64,000 nucleotides of DNA, from NCBI RefSeq assembly GCF_008831285.2, contig NC_045147.1, positions 6,292,334 to 6,356,333 on the forward strand. The letters run 5' to 3'. The position numbers and the translations under genes were made by a program. This document shows, in pieces, positions 23,601 to 36,620 of this stretch; the first letter of the stretch is position 1, and every line of letters begins with the position of its first letter. Below the pieces are notes generated by a model. It did not search any database. It was not told the DNA's origin and was given only the letters and a program-made list of their open reading frames with translations. The DNA is from Nymphaea colorata (taxonomy: Eukaryota > Streptophyta > Magnoliopsida > Nymphaeales > Nymphaeaceae).

Positions 23601-24910
23601 TAACCACTTTCAAGGCCATATCTATCATCTGCTTGCACACTGTTGCAACTAATTCACTTCTCTTTCTTTTACTTTGTTGTTTCTCATGGTCTTTGCATCA
23701 TAGAGAGTCAGACAAATGATTTTCTGATATGCAAGTCATTTTCCTACCATGGGTTGAGAAAACAACTGTGAACACGAGTCTCTGGTTTTCATTGTGAGCA
23801 TTTTCCTTCCTGCTGAACGCCTTTTCTAGCTTTCCCTTGAAAGTCAATGTTGTCTAGAAAAATGCAAATTTCATAGCAAGGTGCAACCATTTAGAAAAAA
23901 AAAAAGGTTCTTCAGCATGGTTATGTTTTATGCTAATATCTAATGATTAACACTATTAACACTCAGGGTTTCAACATATGTATCGTAACCAGCTTGAGGA
24001 ATTCTTAAGTTTCATGTTTCTTATCTGTGTCAGCTTCAACAATTGTATATGTTTAATTATATAAATATAACTTTCAGTGCTTAATACGTGGTCTTTCTTT
24101 TGCTTATACAGCCTAGATACATATGTAATTCCAGGATGCTGTTTGGTGTCTGCATTGCCTATTTGCTAAACCGAATAGTCATCTTTAGGTGGTGCACGAA
24201 TTTAATTTATGGTACTCGCGTTCTAGAGCTGCCCCATTTGTGCGTAAGAAATTAGAATATTGGAGCTGCCATTTGGTAAAGTTTTGACTGTACATTAAAT
24301 TTTAACAGGCAAGACAGGCTTATATTATTGGAAATAAGGCGTTGGCTAAGGAGTTGAGTATGAAGGGCCAACTGCATAATGTGCACATGAAGGCAGCTCA
24401 TGGAAAGGCGAGAGAATCAATTTTCCGCCAGAGGTGGGTCATTTTGATGGTCCATCTTCCTTCCCTCTCCAACCTTTCTCTCCTTCCCTTTCTTGAATCT
24501 AATTCAGTTGTTTGGTTGCCTGCACGCCTATTAGGTTTGCAATAGGTTCCCATGAGAGTTTGCTTCGTTGAACGTCTGACTTAGCCTTTTACTCTATTTG
24601 GTACAGGAACCCAAGTGCATCTAACCCCCAGGGTTATACCAAAGCCAATGACCGGATGATCGATCTGCATGGACTGCACGTGAGTGAAGCCCTACATGTA
24701 TTAAAGCGTGAGCTGAGTATTCTTAGAACCGCTGCAAGATCAGGGTCACAGCGCCTGCAAGTGTATATCTGTGTAGGAACTGGGCACCACACAAAGGGAT
24801 CTCGCACCCCTGCTAGGCTGCCAGCTGCAGTTGAAAAGTACCTGCTTGAAGAAGAGCATCTGGAGTTTGGCGAGCCGCAGCCAGGACTTCTGCGGGTTGT
24901 GATCTATTAA
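20630..24910 (+). CDS. CID7: CID7-like PABP-interacting protein: PAM2, CUE, DUF1771, SMR
   Basis: Coding exons: 20630-21361, 22854-23292, 23398-23468, 24309-24433 and 24607-24910 (TAA), all joined by GT-AG introns, giving about 556 residues. Near the N-terminus TLNPHAAEFVPSALR is a PAM2 motif, known to bind the MLLE domain of poly(A)-binding protein. A CUE-like segment (HVELMAKEFPGFAAESLAEV, about residues 205-244) closes exon 1. DUF1771 (SELREEARDHARLRN, then GNKALAKELSMKGQLHN) leads into a C-terminal SMR domain with IDLHGLHVSEA and VGTGHHTKG, a family known for nuclease or RNA-binding activity. This order matches Arabidopsis CID7, suggesting a role in mRNA metabolism. The ATG at 20630 is the first in frame. 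The frame is open upstream to 20567, and TTG at 20591 begins peptide-like sequence, so the true N-terminus may be longer. No inactivating change was seen. Confidence 0.9.
23293..23397 (+). other. CID7: 105-bp in-frame, stop-free intron of the CID7-like gene
   Basis: Donor gtgg/gtaata and acceptor atcacag/caaac. Removing it creates ETGDAVANMYSELREE, the form I recall from plant CID7-like proteins. Retaining it would insert 35 codons without a stop or frame change. Confidence 0.8.
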
Positions 24911-27900
24911 CACTTTAAGGTATAGAAAAAATGAAAAAAACAAATCACATTCTTGTATTTCTGTAGAGAAAAGGAAAAAATATACAGAATCGGCCACTTG
25001 GTAACGAAAGAAAATGTATTCCCGTATAAAAATGACGTTCATATCATATTTTTGGAATTTTTTGGGGATACATGTAGGGCCCCCTTTCTCATAGGTTATA
25101 TTCTTCTTAACAACTCTACTTCCATGAGCCGCATGCATCAAATTGTGTCTGATCTGCCCATTCTCAATGGATCTGTAAAATAGAAGTAGATTTCTCGTTC
25201 TGAAGGTCAGAGAAAACTCTTGGTATTGTCGGACCATTTTAGGATTGGTGGGACGTTATTGGCCACCATCCGGATTTTAGGCAGTCAAGGCTGTCGGGTT
25301 GGTGTGGATTGGTAGATTCTGTGGAGAGCCTTCTGGAACCATATACTATTTAGGATTTGATTATATAATCATGTAATTGAGCCGGCTGTGACCAAACAGA
25401 GATTAATGTCGGGAAAAAATTTACTCATGTGAATACGGAGTGGCAGATCTACTGGAAGTAAGTGAGGCTGCCAAACGCTGTTCATTTGGTTTGCAGAAAA
25501 GTCTTCTTAAACGTATCCAAATTTGGCAACTAATGTTTTCAACTTTTTTTAGTTCGTATTAGTTGTCACATGTTTTTCTATGTTGGAAAAACTAGCTCCT
25601 GAATAAAGAAAACTGCACTAAAAATCTATGGGTCGTGTTGTATCTCACAGAAGGCTGTAAGAAAAGAATTTAAAGGACCGGATTAAAAGGGTGTGGAAGC
25701 TAAAATTTGAGCAGAGATGAATTTTAAACTGCAAATTTTGTGCAACTGAAATTAGAAAAAAAGGCATTACTATATGAGAAAGAAAAGGCCTGTGTTTTTG
25801 GTCCCTACGAGGTTATACTAATGTTCATAATACATGATTTATCATATCCAAGATGTGGATGTTGGAATCTAGGATATACACAACATCTATTCTTGTTTCA
25901 TTTATTGTTTTTCTTTTCACATTGAAGTGTTTTTGCATTGCTTCACAACAAGCTTATTGGAGGATGGCCACTTACCTTTAGATAACGTTGCTGCCACTCG
26001 AACCAATCCAACTTGGTAGGCTATATTGAGAGGTTGCTGCCTGATCTCAATTTGCTGCACACAGCTTGAAAACCTTGCGATGAAGGCATAAAAGCAAGAA
26101 AATTTTGTATAACTAAAGATAGAAAAGAATGCATTACCATATAAAAAAGCATAAGTCCGTGTTTTTGGTCCCTATGAGGTTAAAATAATGTTTATAAATA
26201 GTGGTTCACCAAATTCAAGAGGTGGATGTTGGAATCTAGGACATCCAGAACATGTGTTCTTGGTTCACTTTTTTATCATTTTTCTTTTCATATCGAAGTG
26301 ATTTGCATTGCCAATCTTGATGTCCTTTCTGCAACAACCATACTGGAGGATGACCTCTGACTTTTTTAGTGAAAGAAAACTACAAACCAAAATTGACAAA
26401 CATATAAAAATTGGATGAAAAACTATAAGGACCTAGATATCAAGGTGACAACAAATGTAGGACTTGGAGAATGTGGATGTGATGTGCAGCTTCTTGAATT
26501 AACTTAAAGGTGTGGGAAAATGAGCCTCACGCACCTAGCCAGGAAAGGAGCCATCTATGCCGTCCATATTAAAAGTCAAGAAGATGAGTGAGGAAAGTAA
26601 TCAAGGAGGAAAAAATGAGGTTTAGTAAACAAATCTCTAGGAACAAAGGCTTGTCCTAAACTCAGAGTTGTTGCGGATCCATAAAGAGCTATTTGAATAT
26701 ATATTTACTTTTAGACCAGTTCTCAAGAAGATGCCCATGGAAAGCCAGACATGCGGTTTTCTCATGTCAGTTGGGGAGGACAAGAGTTACACTAAAAGGT
26801 TCTTCACATTAGGTCCAAATCCAATGAGCCTCAACAATGGTAGCACTACGGTTTCCATCATAAATATTTTTTTTTTTGGTTCTGGGAGTACCACATACTC
26901 TAAATAATCACATGGAAACACAATGGGTAGCATTTCATTAGTCATCGCTTCTTGAAGTTGTAACTGAACCACAATTTAGTTTAGGTATGAAGCGTAAGTG
27001 AGGAATGTAATTGTATTTGCATGATTGCAGATGATGGTCCAAGCTGTAGCAAGAATGTGTGAGAACAAATATGGTTAGCACTCACATTTTTTTTCATAGA
27101 TGAAATAGTAGTTGCAAAACCTTGACTTTTAAAGAAAATCCAATGTGGTGACTCTTCTTTTGCAGGCCATACCTATAACCTATGCAGCCCTTGGATGTGC
27201 TGCCTTGAATAGGAACCATTCTCACCATGGTACAATAGGATACTTTATGCAAATGTGCTTCCATACCTCAGAGGAGGATATACTATTAAACTTTGTAAAC
27301 ATTATTCTAGAATTTTTAAGGGATCATCACCAGATTAGGTTTCTCAACACTTGTATGCTTTAGGAACTCCTTGAAAAAATGGGGAAGGATGGGTTCAACT
27401 CCATGACCTTCTTGCTCTGTTATCCCAATGTGCTAGCATATAATCATAACTCCTCAACATTTATAAAGTGATGGACAATTCTTGAAACGATCATCATACC
27501 AAAATCTTATGTTGCCATCACCTATGGTATATTTAACCAAAATTTTTTAGATTGTTCAAGCTCCATTTGAGTCCTTTGAAGAACCAAGATGATTTTTCTC
27601 TAGTCTCTAGGGGGACCAATGCTATGTGGGAAAAAATATATTTCTTTGGGAGATAGATAGTTCACACTAACTCTCTCTTGTAGACTTTCAGAGTAAGGAA
27701 ACAACACATGCCTTGCTCAATTCTTCAAAGGTCTTCATGTTAATGCTCCAAAACAAGACAAGCATATAGAGAGTATCCCAAGATATTATATGCTGAACTT
27801 TCGCAATTTTCTCATCTCAAAAGGAAGTTGACCATAGCAGTTTATGACTTGAGGCAAATGGCACTATTGGAATATCAAGCTCCAAAAGCCTATTTTGTGG

Positions 27901-28599
27901 TTCATGGTGTGCTTAACTGAACATCGTTGACTTACATATGATAAAGTAATAGTTTTCCATAAAAAGCCAATTGTTTCACAATCTTGTTAATGAGGCCTTC
28001 TTACAATGACTCTATTGGCTTGCTTGGGAAAAGAGAAAATGCAAAATAAGTGGCAAATTACCAATAGACTAATCCAAAATGTGCCTTAGGAGACAAGTTT
28101 GGGCCTCATAAGCTTGGAAAAAAGTAACTTACAATTGCCTGGGTTGATACTCACCCTTGAAAATGATCAAAAGCCATCTAAGGTGACACTCATCTCCAAG
28201 ATTAGGATTCCCACTACCATGAGGAATAGATAGGACTAGGGATCTTGAGGTCCTTTTAGTAATTGCTGAAAGAAAGCATAGTTACTGATGATGTGCTATG
28301 CAAAAAAACACGGCAGTAACAGGAGAATGGTAGAATGATAAGGAGAACATAATTAAGGCAACAATTACCAAACAAATGTAATGCCGCATGCCAATTCGTT
28401 AAGATAGAAAACAATCTATACAAGTGGGTAAAAAAGATTATTATGTGTTGTTACACATCAATGGCTTGGATGAAGCTTCCAACAACTTCTACAAACAAAA
28501 AATCCCATCGAATTGGTTTATAATAAAACAAGACTAAACTTGGCAACTTGTACATGATACACTCAGGTAGACAAAATATCATTTCTATACATTAAAATT
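24911..28599. other. 3' flank of the CID7-like gene and unassigned sequence
   Basis: The 3' untranslated region presumably starts at 24911; no poly(A) signal stands out. The rest is AT-rich without a recognised gene apart from the duplicated block at 25739-26370. The part next to 28617 may include the 3' LTR of the copia remnant to its right, but I could not place its outer end. Confidence 0.5.
25739..26370. repeat. Diverged direct repeat, about 250 bp, period about 368
   Basis: Both 25739-25990 and 26107-26370 contain gtgtttttggtcccta(c/t)gaggtt, tggatgttggaatctagga and, near their ends, (t/a)ctggaggatg. They share order and spacing with many substitutions, so this is an old duplication of unknown origin. 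Confidence 0.8.
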
Positions 28600-31010
28600 T
28601 TAAATTACTTTCTAACATTTTTCCCTTTCAAATTGGTGCATGAAGATATGTGATGCTCAGTCTGGATTTAAGGATACCAAACTACTTTTTGTCTAGTGAT
28701 TTGGTGAAGATGCCAGCCAACTGCATTTTTAAAGGAACAAATTGGACTTGAACATCTCCAACCTTAACGAAGTCTCATGTGAGATGAATATAACAATCTA
28801 TGTTTTGCATGTTCATGCATGACAAGATTTCTTATTGTTACAAAGCAATCACATTGGTTAAGTAATATGCACTTGCAAATATACTAAAATTGCTTTTAAC
28901 ATAACCAGCTCACATCATGTGTGGGCGAGAGCACGATACTTTGTTTTCGACAAATGAACATGACTTGTTTGGTATCTTGTTCTTCCATGATGGTAATGCA
29001 CTTTTAAGAAAAACATAAGAGCCTGTAATTGATTTTGAGTTTCTCCCTAGTCCACATCATTGTATGCAGTCAAGTTGAAATCCTTATCTACTATCAGCAA
29101 GTATATATTGCAAGTCTCAAGGTGACATTATAGTGAATCACAATAGTATTTTGCATGAATCCACTCAAGTTATGAACAACACACACTATATCAAGTCGTG
29201 TGAGTATAAGACATATTAATCAACCTATAAGACACCTAAAGAATATCGGATCTTTCATAGAATCCCCATTGTTTGTTGATAAACTCAACTTATACTCCAT
29301 AGGCACTTGTGATGGATTGACATTGAGTAAGCTTGCTTGATCTAAAATGCAGTATATATATTTTTGTTTTAACAAGAAAATTTCATGCTTGTAACTCCTC
29401 AATTGAATTCCAAAAGAAATTTTTAGTGTTCCTAGATCCTCATCTTGAATTGGCTATGCAAGTCTTTTTTGATACTATGTACTTTATCCTCTTTATTACT
29501 TTTTAAAAAAATATCATCTACATGGATGATGACTGCAATATCCATTTTACCCTTACTAGAGTAACCACTCTTAGATTGCTAAAATCCGAACACCAACAGG
29601 GATGAGTAAAATTTTGAAAACTAGTCACGAGGAGCTTGACATACACCGCATAAGGCTTTGTACAATTTACGAAGTTTTACTTTATTCTTCCTTGCATATC
29701 TTGAAGGTATATATATATATATATATAGAAAATCTTCATCCATATCAATATTTAAAAACACATTGTAAACGTCCACTTAATGAAGTTTCTAGTTTTTCTT
29801 TAAAAGCCACAACAAGTAAACATATCATATTACTAACTTGGCTACAAGTACGTGTCATGGAAATCTCGACCTTCAACTTGAGCATGACCCTTGGCTACTA
29901 AGCAGTTTGTAGCATTTAGTTTCTCCATTGGATTTATACTTTATGTGATGAACCTAATGACAACTAATAAGACCTACAGGTGGTGGTGGCTAGACAAATG
30001 TTCATGTCCCATTGGCCTCCAAGGCTACAATTTTAGCCTGCATTTCATGAACCCATTCGGGATCTTGTGCTGCTTGACTAAAGGAAGTAAGATTAGTTTC
30101 TTTATAAATTGAAGCGAGAATGGCTTTGAGAGTGGGAAAGAATTTATGAAATGAGAAATGGTTCTGTAATGCATACATTGTTGCAGGTTTTTCTCCACGT
30201 GATACCAGAGGAGGTATGTGTTCAGTTACTCCATATAGAAACCTTTCAATAGAATGTATGTTTTACAGTTTGTCATTGATCTTCTTCACTGCTGACTTGT
30301 GTTATCAACTGCAGGATCTAAATGAGACACATTTAGATTTTGTTGATGATTTTATAAAATGGGTTCTACATTAGGCTGATCATTGGCTTGGGTTTCAGTA
30401 GACAAAGGTGCAAAAGTTAAAGTGGAGTTTATTTATTTAACTGATGGAATGATTGTGTTGAATTGCATATTATAGACATTGATAAAGACATTTCTAGATT
30501 AGGCTGCCCTTTACTTTAGTTCGTAAACTGTCCATAAAAGATCTCTTCAATTGGAAAATGAATAACATATGATGAAGAGTCAAGATTATTTATCTGTTTA
30601 AATGGTAATACTGACTCATTGAAACGGACATCTCGACTTGCAAATGTTCCTATGTTCTCAATATCGTAGGCCTTGTAGACCTCTTGCCCAAACATATAAC
30701 CCAAGAACACATTTAAAAGTTTTGGTGTCAAACTTAGAGTTCAAATACTTGGCATAACACAAACAACTGAAATTTTTTAAATGTGAATAATTTGAAATTT
30801 TTCCAAATAAATTTTCACAGGGTGATAAACCATCCAGCTTCTCTATAGGAGTTCAATTTATCAGGTAATAGAAGTTAACATACGATCATCCCAAAACTTG
30901 AGATAAACACTCGACCAGGATTTTAGTGCCCTTGCAACATTAGGCATGCGCCGATGCTTTCTCTCAACAACAAGAGTGCTCATGCTTTATGCCTTTGTTC
31001 AACACAAAAT
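28600..31010 (-). mobile_element. Decayed copia retrotransposon (integrase to RNase H)
   Basis: Read on the minus strand from 31010. Decayed integrase C-terminus (SYSHLKNFSCLCYAKYLN, then VFLGYMFGQEVYKAYDIEN and SRDVRFNESVLPF, 30516-30800) is followed by reverse transcriptase around 29540 (IIHVDDIFL, a variant of YVDD) and by RNase H (SKTKYRALAHT, CNNKKS). The end matches the copia C-terminus, VGDVQVQFVPLKMQLAGIFT, down to about 28650. A polypurine tract (28618-28630) abuts TGTTAGAAAG, a likely 3' LTR start at 28617. Many stops and frameshifts are present. The 5' half and 5' LTR are missing or unrecognisable. Confidence 0.85.
29708..29727. repeat. (TA)n microsatellite
   Basis: Short AT run inside the decayed copia remnant. 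Confidence 0.9.
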
Positions 31011-31894
31011 TTTTGAGCTCATTCATGAAAAATTCTGTTTGTGTTAACTACTTTTATGCTAGAGTAATAAATTTTTACAGGTGGTTCGATGTCTCATTAT
31101 TGTGTTTCAAAAAGTAGATCCATACAACCTTTAACTACAAGAAATATACCATTTAGCAACAATACTTCGAGCTTTGTTCCTATTTTTTTGGCCTTCAACT
31201 ATGAAAGTATAGATGCATTGGGGATGGCAAATAGTGACATAAAGAGAATTTTTGTTACTATATTGTATGACATACCCATTCAACAACAAAATATTTCATT
31301 GACACAATACTAGAAATAGTAATGAAAAGATTTTTGTTGCTTATGGAGCCTAACTTAGTGATGAGAATGTTTATCATTGCTATAGCTTGCTTTAGATTTT
31401 GTTGTCGAAGTATTTTATATAAACAACCCATTGTTCCATTCGAACTTATTTTTTCCCAATTTTTTGGGAGACTTCTCTGTTCCTCAATTTGTCCTTTTGT
31501 GGCATTGCATTTAATGCCCAGGATGTGTCCCTTCACATCGTCCTTGTCTTCCTCTTAATGTCTCTCGATGGGTACTTTGCCCACAAAGCGATCCGATCCA
31601 AGCCTGACTAGGATTCAGAGGAGCTCGTCAGAAGGATGCCAAAGATGAGTGAGGAGTCTGCCTGCTCCATTAGAAAGGTATAGATGCCCACTCAACACGG
31701 TTTCTATTCTTTCTTTCTTTCCTGGATTTCTCAAAATTTTGGGACAATTGGAGCCTATACTGATATCTTTTCCTCTTTTGACTTTTTTCTGTGCATTTTT
31801 CAAGTAATTAAACAAACTTGATCTCTTCTTCAACCAACAAACAAGGAAAATGGAAAGGTTCAACAAGCCGAAGGCAGAAGGGGGATGTGGCATC
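31011..31894. other. No gene recognised
   Basis: AT-rich. The short open frames have no recognisable family. The last bases form the left flank of the gypsy insertion and would join 49941 in the pre-insertion locus. Confidence 0.6.
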
Positions 31895-34575
31895 AAAAGT
31901 GTAACAATTTTTGTTTGGGCAGGTCGAGTTGGATCGGGATCTAGACCCGGATCCAGAATCCATCACATGAAGAGGGCCCAATACCCGCTCTCCGCCTTCG
32001 TCTGCCTGTCGTGGGTTGTTGGTTTGTGCGGTGTAGTGCAAACCAGAGGCGGAAGGGAGGAGTAGCGGCGACAGAGGTGAGGGGCAGCTGCGACGACGGT
32101 ATTGTCAGGTAAGCTGTCGGTCTCACTCTCTACCTCTTCCTTCTTCTTCTCCTCCTCCCTCTCTCACTGTTCTGTCATCTCTCCCTCTGTCCCGATTCTC
32201 CCTGTCGAGTTCCCCTCTTCCTCCCACGCTCCTCACACACCCTCTGCCATCTCCCTTCTCAGCCGCACGGCCTCCCTCCTACGCAACCCTCTCCCTCTCG
32301 TGCTGTCTCACTCCTTCACCCACTTTCTCTCTGCTAAAGCTCTCTCTCTATCTCTTCTGTTTTCTCCTCTCTCCCGTGCTCGACCTCCCCCTCTGTCTGC
32401 AACCTCTCCCATCTCTCTGTTTGCATTCTCCCTTGCACCAGTCTCTTCTCCCTCGTCTGCACCCTCTGTTTTCCCTCTCTATTGGCGTCCATTGCCGTTT
32501 CCCCTTTTTTCCCGTGTGTTGACTCTCTTTCAGTCCCCTCACTCATCTTCAGCCTCCCTCATAGCAACCGTGAGTTTTTTTAACGAGAGACCCCTCTTTT
32601 GACCTTCCTTTCGCTAAATCTTACCCTATTTATTCCTGTTTGGTCGGTTTGCATCTTGGGGACACATCTTTTCCTTCATATCAGTGAAGTGACGGTGTTG
32701 GTGGCGACAACATTTTGTGATTTTAGCTGTTTGGAGATCAATTGAATATTTGAGGAGGCTGTCGGGACATTGCAGCAGTTTGGACACCAAGATTGGGGTG
32801 GGTGAGGCTTAATCGAGCTTAAATGATCTAAAATTTACTGTTACTGCATGTTTAATTATTATTTGAGCATGCTAGACTTATGATTCAATGATTTTAAATG
32901 CATATTAGCGATGTTGCTATTTTGGAAAAAGTTTATGACTATTTTGGGTTAATTTTTAAAGCAACATGGTAGAGATTTGATGTGGTTGAGAAGATTTAAA
33001 ACCGTTTTCGGGAACTTATGGTGCATGTTATTGTGAATGTGTGTATCATAGCGTTAGTTGGGAAAGAATACGTAAGTTCTGTATAATTATTGGGAGGACA
33101 CCTCAACTAAGGAAAACAAGTGAGAAACATACATGTGATAAGTCAAATCCAAATTTTGAGTTCTAATCGTTTGGTGGCAACCTCAAAGAGTTGGGAAGAG
33201 ACCTTTTTGAGGGCGTTGTGAGTCGATACTACTCGTCGACACCCTCTTGAGGCGATGACATGCCTCAATGATTATGTTTCATATTTGTATAAATTGTAAA
33301 GCGAAGCGAGTAGAGAACTTATCGTTTGATTGTGTTTGTAAGTGCACTGGGCACGTCCAGTAGACCTTGAGCGATCAGATTTGAAGCTTGAAGTATTTTG
33401 GATATTTTTGGTGACATGCCATAGGTATGGCGACATTCCAAACAAATCCCTACCTGGGGCCAACTTTTGAATGTGTGTTTTCAGGATTGTTGGATCCTGT
33501 GATTGTGATGTGATTGAATGATTGTGATGTAATTGAATGAATGTATACATGAGAATTGAATGCTTACGTGATAAGTTTTGTCACACCCCAACCTTTTGAC
33601 CCTCAAACAAATTTTTTTTTACTAAACATAAGGCATTGAGGTGCAACTACACAACAATTCAAAAAAGAGGGAGCTATGTCATTCGAAACAATAGGGCAAA
33701 CTTTCATTTATTTCAATTCATACAAAAGCACATCTATGTGTATGACAACAATGCTCCAAACCACAACTTTGATGCCTAACAAAAATAAGACATCAAAGAG
33801 ACTAAACTATGACGCGCCGGCACTACCAAAGACCCAAAACATCCCTAGTAGGATGTGAGTGAAGCCATCTGATCAACCTACTGTCTCGGGTCCGCCAAAA
33901 CCTGAAAAAAAGAAACAACTGAAGGCTTAGCCTTCGCAGTATGGCAACAACCCAGGAAAATCCCAAACCCTTTTAGGTAGGGCTCAAATATGAGATAATC
34001 ACAATCATAACAACAAATTATCATCATGTCGTGACAGGCCATAGTCACATCATTTGCCAATAAGGTCCCTCACATAGACCACAACATGTAAAGGTCACAA
34101 TAACATAATTTCAATTCACATGCACATCATTCATATACATTTCATTCACATACTTTCATTTTCATTAGCTTTAGTGAATTGACAGTTCCTATGAGTGCAA
34201 ACACAGGCACGTGCACACCATGGGCAGCCTACAGCCGAGAGACAACCCCCGTGGTGGCCCATAACAGTATGGATCCATTCCCGCTGTAGCGGTAGAGAAC
34301 TCATCCATGGGTGTGTGAATTCCAATGAGAGATACTCAGCTTTCCCTAGGACACTCAGGTTGGGAAGACGGGAGCCCAACGCTCCAAGCACATCATACAA
34401 CAGTACCCTGGGGCCTTGCACCACCTACGCTCCGAACAGGCGAAACCAGTGGCGAAGGCGAGACAACTCCTAAACACATAGTCACATCCCACTGGCCTCT
34501 CATCTCTTATTATTTCATTATTATCATTATAATAGCAGGTTCACAAAATGACTGGCTAGCTCATGAGGTTGGTAC

Positions 34576-35764
34576 CAATATTGTAAGAGGTGATAAAGCG
34601 AGGCGAGGCAAGATGTTAATTGAAGCGTAAGCTTCACGAACAAATTTGTAAATTACATAATATTTATAAAAATAACAACAAAACTGAAAAAAATGACTAC
34701 AATATTAAGCATATCAACAAAAAAAATACACAACATATGAAAGCCACAATAATTTGTAAATTCACATAAATATAATGTCATAACATACATAGTATTGGCT
34801 CATAACACTGGCTCATAGCACCACCTGTCCTAAATAGTTAAATGTCATAAAATTATTATTGAAAAACAAATAACCAAAATTAGGTAAACTAAGATTGAAA
34901 TGATAATATCAACTAAGAGAATAAGTAAATAATAAATATTTTGCATAAAATCACATAGCTTGATTTTTTTTTAAAGTAGAAACAGCTATAATGGGAGTTC
35001 ATGTGAGTGCATAAAAAACGACTAAACTATGTTAGATTTGTATAATATCATCTAAATGAAAAACTGACGATATGTGCCCAAGCTTTTTAACAAAACCTCC
35101 AAGAAAGGGGAAAAAAGTTAATCCACTCCTCCAATTTGTTCGTTCGTGATATAACCTTTAACGATATTTGTGAAATATTAAAAAATATTATTTTATTTTC
35201 GTAGGAAAATGAGATGTTATAAAGGGATGGGTCCGGCTTTTGAAGGTTGGGGTCCAGGTTTTTTGAGGTTGAAAGTTTTTTGCAGCATCTTTTTGTGCAT
35301 TGTCGATTTTCAGGCGGCCAATGGAACCGACGAGCCGGACTACCATTTATTAGTTGCCGATCAACCCACTTCAGCAAATATTCACGTGCCTTTTTGTCTA
35401 GGAAATCTGCCCTGCCGCGCCGTGTGCAAGCTGTTCAAGCAAACCCTAACCTGCCCCTTCTTCGTAAAGGCGTGTGGCCCAATGTACCGCCCTCAGCTGG
35501 TTCGTCGTCCACCCATCGCACTGCCGGAAATCCCGTCGTGCGTCGCCGGACTCCCTTCTTCACGTTGCATTGCCAGAATCCTGTTGTCCTTGAGGCGTGC
35601 ACTTCAAGCAGAAGCGTGTCACTGTATGAAGCGTACGCCTCTTTCAAATGAGGCGCACGCTCCATGGACACGTGCGCCTCAAACATGTGCCTCAAGGCGT
35701 TTTTTATAAAAAATGCCTTGATTCGCTTTTTTTTTGTGAGAAGCGTACGCTTCTCACAACATTG
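34576..35764. mobile_element. Non-autonomous hAT element (1189 bp)
   Basis: Flanked by a perfect 8-bp duplication GTTGGTAC (34568-34575 and 35765-35772), the size typical of hAT. Terminal inverted repeats: left CAATATTGTAAGAGG, right (reverse complement) CAATGTTGTGAGAAG. Subterminal regions are rich in gaggcg/cgcctc words (34600-34630 and 35590-35720), and a perfect 26-bp palindrome lies just inside the right end (35734-35759). No transposase was seen. Open frames at 35209-35709 have no recognisable domain; a GC-rich piece at 35300-35600 could be captured host sequence. Confidence 0.88.
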
Positions 35765-35799
35765 GTTGGTACACTTTACGAGTACACCCACACCTCCAA

Positions 35800-36620
35800 T
35801 TGCCTCCACACGAGGGCCATACATATCATTACGGCAATGCATATGTAATAAATCACAACATTGACATTCATAAGCACTCACATCTTATCAAACACATCAT
35901 TCACATCTTTCAAAACTTAGCCAAATCCCAGAGAGTAGTCTCGATCCGTGATGGCTGGTAGCTGTCCTATGCAATTGTCATTCTATGATGCTCTTTAATG
36001 CACAATCGGGGCCGAGGAGACACTCGACTCGATACCCCACCTCATCTGTCCTAAACAGTTATCAATTCTAGCATACACATGCAAATGCGTAATAATTTTC
36101 AAAACGAGCTTCTAATAGCTTTCCAAAACAAAACTTGTCACATGACAAATCATTCACAAAATGATTGGCTAGCTCATGAGGTTGGTTCACTTCACAAGTG
36201 CACCCACATCTCCAATTGCCTCCACATGAGGGCCACACATAACATTAACAGTCTTAGCTAGCCGTCATAATAATTCAGGTACAACTACCATTCAATTCAT
36301 TCAATTGCATCATTGCCCATGGCAATGCATATGCAAAAATCACAACATTCACAACACACATGAGTCACATCTTTCAAAACTTAGCCGAACAACGAAGAGT
36401 AGTCTCGATCCGTGATTGGTTCGTAGCTATCCTAGGCAATTATCATTCTATGATGCTTTCTAATGCATGATTGGGGTCGAGGAGACACTTGACTCGATAC
36501 GTCACCTCATCTATCCTAAGCAGTTATCAATTCTAGCATGCACATGCAATGCGTAACATTTTCAAAACAAGCTTCTAATAGCTTTTCAAAACAAATCTTA
36601 TCATATATCAAATCATTTGC
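35800..36620 (-). repeat. Tandem duplication of about 460 bp inside solo LTR
   Basis: The blocks beginning near 35820 and 36320 both contain gagtagtctcgatccgtgat, then gaggagacac(t)(c/t)gactcgatac and agttatcaattctagcat. They differ at many positions. The other LTR copies in the window have the block once. Confidence 0.85.

Noticed and set aside
32102-32602. 166-codon plus-strand frame rich in Ser, Pro and Leu
   Set aside because: It lies in the CT-rich block of the gypsy LTR. Similar frames in the other LTR copies (37631-38161 and 56769-57279) do not keep sequence beyond composition, and several begin at non-ATG codons.
35209-35709. 166-codon frame in the hAT insert
   Set aside because: No recognisable domain, overlapping open frames on both strands, and no transposase motif.
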